Part shown: positions 63,555 through 64,000 of the stretch, in pieces | How the letters are laid out: each line of letters begins with the position of its first letter | Position numbering within the stretch: position 1 is the stretch's first letter | NCBI GenBank assembly: GCA_965267185.1 | Contig: OZ253937.1 | Span: 124,001-188,000, forward strand | From: G965267185 sp965267185 | Lineage (GTDB): Bacteria; Pseudomonadota; Alphaproteobacteria; UBA6615 | Length of the DNA stretch: 64,000 nt | Direction of reading: 5' to 3' | Made by a program: the position numbers and the translations under genes | Notes under the pieces: generated by a model | The model's database searches: none | What the model was told of the DNA's origin: nothing | What the model saw: only the letters and a program-made list of their open reading frames with translations

Positions 63555-64000
63555 ATGATCGGTGTTGTCGACCAGATTCAGGAGTTTCTGAACGGCCTCT
63601 GGCAACGGCGTTGGCACGCGGTCGTTATTTCCTGGGTGGTTTGTCTCGCCGGCTGGGTCGGCGTAGCGACCTTGCCCGACGAGTACGAAGTATCGACCCG
63701 CATATATGTGGATACCACAAGCCTTTTGCGCCCGCTGTTGCAAGGCATTGCCGTGGAGCCCGATGTGGCGAGCGAGGTCCGGCTTATTCGCCAGACTCTG
63801 CTGAGCCGGCGAAATATCGAAGAAGTGATTCGACTGACCGACTTGGACCTGGGTGCTAAGTCGCGCGAGGAGCGGGAAAACCTCATCCAGCTTTTGGACC
63901 GGAAAACTCAGTTGCGGTCGGTTGCGCGCGAGGACAACCTCTTTTCCATCCGATTTAGCGACAGCGAACCGGAACGCGCGCGCGATGTCGTTGAAGCTTT
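63555..64000 (+). CDS. Polysaccharide chain-length determinant protein, XrtA-associated, N-terminal part
   Basis: The first 148 residues of a Wzz/PCP-family protein cut by the window end. It starts MIGVVDQIQEFLNGLWQRRW, with a membrane helix (HAVVISWVVCLAGWVGVATL) and then DEYEVSTRIYVDT, a family hallmark (TIGR03007-like). GGAGG lies 5 bases before the ATG at 63555. It sets polymer length in the inner membrane. The tyrosine kinase and outer-membrane partner genes of this system should follow just beyond the window. Confidence 0.88.
   Translation, partial: MIGVVDQIQEFLNGLWQRRWHAVVISWVVCLAGWVGVATLPDEYEVSTRIYVDTTSLLRPLLQGIAVEPDVASEVRLIRQTLLSRRNIEEVIRLTDLDLGAKSREERENLIQLLDRKTQLRSVAREDNLFSIRFSDSEPERARDVVEA

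Noticed and set aside
1..64000. Insertion sequence, prophage or transposase genes
   Set aside because: No transposase, integrase or phage protein was recognised in any frame.

Overview
This window is almost entirely one large exopolysaccharide / exosortase A (XrtA, PEP-CTERM) locus from a Gram-negative bacterium, most likely an alphaproteobacterium. The evidence for Gram-negative is lipid A-acyltransferase-like, Wza-like export and outer-surface sorting genes. The alphaproteobacterial placement is an inference from protein style and a moderately high GC content with AT-rich intergenic islands. The XrtA set is recognised from well-known families: exosortase A, FemAB-like protein, XrtA-type deacetylase, ATPase, amidotransferases, priming sugar transferase, O-ligase, PrsT, PrsK, PrsR, export lipoprotein and chain-length protein.

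Layout, left to right. Positions 1-5.4 kb hold the end of a glycosyltransferase, a Nudix hydrolase, a TIGR03087-type glycosyltransferase, an asparagine-synthase-like amidotransferase and a GDP-mannose/UDP-glucose dehydrogenase. Positions 5.7-11 kb hold a BioF2-like acyltransferase, a methyltransferase, an alpha/alpha-barrel protein and a Wzx-like flippase. Positions 11.0-18.0 kb are a tight six-gene minus-strand operon: WalW-like deacetylase, three GNAT/FemAB-like acyltransferases, an ATP-grasp/LMW tyrosine phosphatase fusion, and an LpxL-like protein lacking the expected catalytic residues. Positions 18.3-31.5 kb hold a C-type-lectin-like secreted protein, glycosyltransferases, UDP-GlcNAc 2-epimerase, a Wzy/O-ligase, a small membrane protein, a secreted lyase/lectin-like protein, and a second deacetylase/ATP-grasp/GNAT group.

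Positions 31.6-39.8 kb are the core: priming glycosylphosphotransferase, then the operon ATPase (separate by 126 bp) - deacetylase - FemAB - xrtA - amidotransferase, ended by a clear intrinsic terminator. Positions 40.4-47.4 kb hold galE, a VanZ-like protein, an asparagine-synthase paralogue without a glutaminase nucleophile, an odd tRNA-Val-like gene, manC and a small XRE regulator. Positions 47.8-56.9 kb hold two tandem prsT genes, the exosortase-associated acyltransferase and a ThiF-nitroreductase fusion. Positions 56.9-62.2 kb hold repeats, one PEP-CTERM substrate gene with a near-perfect sigma-54 promoter, and the divergent prsK-prsR two-component system whose regulator is a sigma-54 activator. 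Positions 62.7-64 kb begin the export module (Wza-like lipoprotein, then a chain-length protein cut by the window end).

Working model (inference): AlgD-, ManC-, GalE- and WecB-like enzymes supply sugar nucleotides; the priming transferase and GT4 enzymes build a lipid-linked repeat; the flippase, O-ligase and export proteins polymerise and export it; deacetylases, acyltransferases, ATP-grasp and amidotransferase enzymes decorate it; XrtA sorts PEP-CTERM proteins to the surface; PrsK/PrsR with sigma-54 switches on the PEP-CTERM gene.
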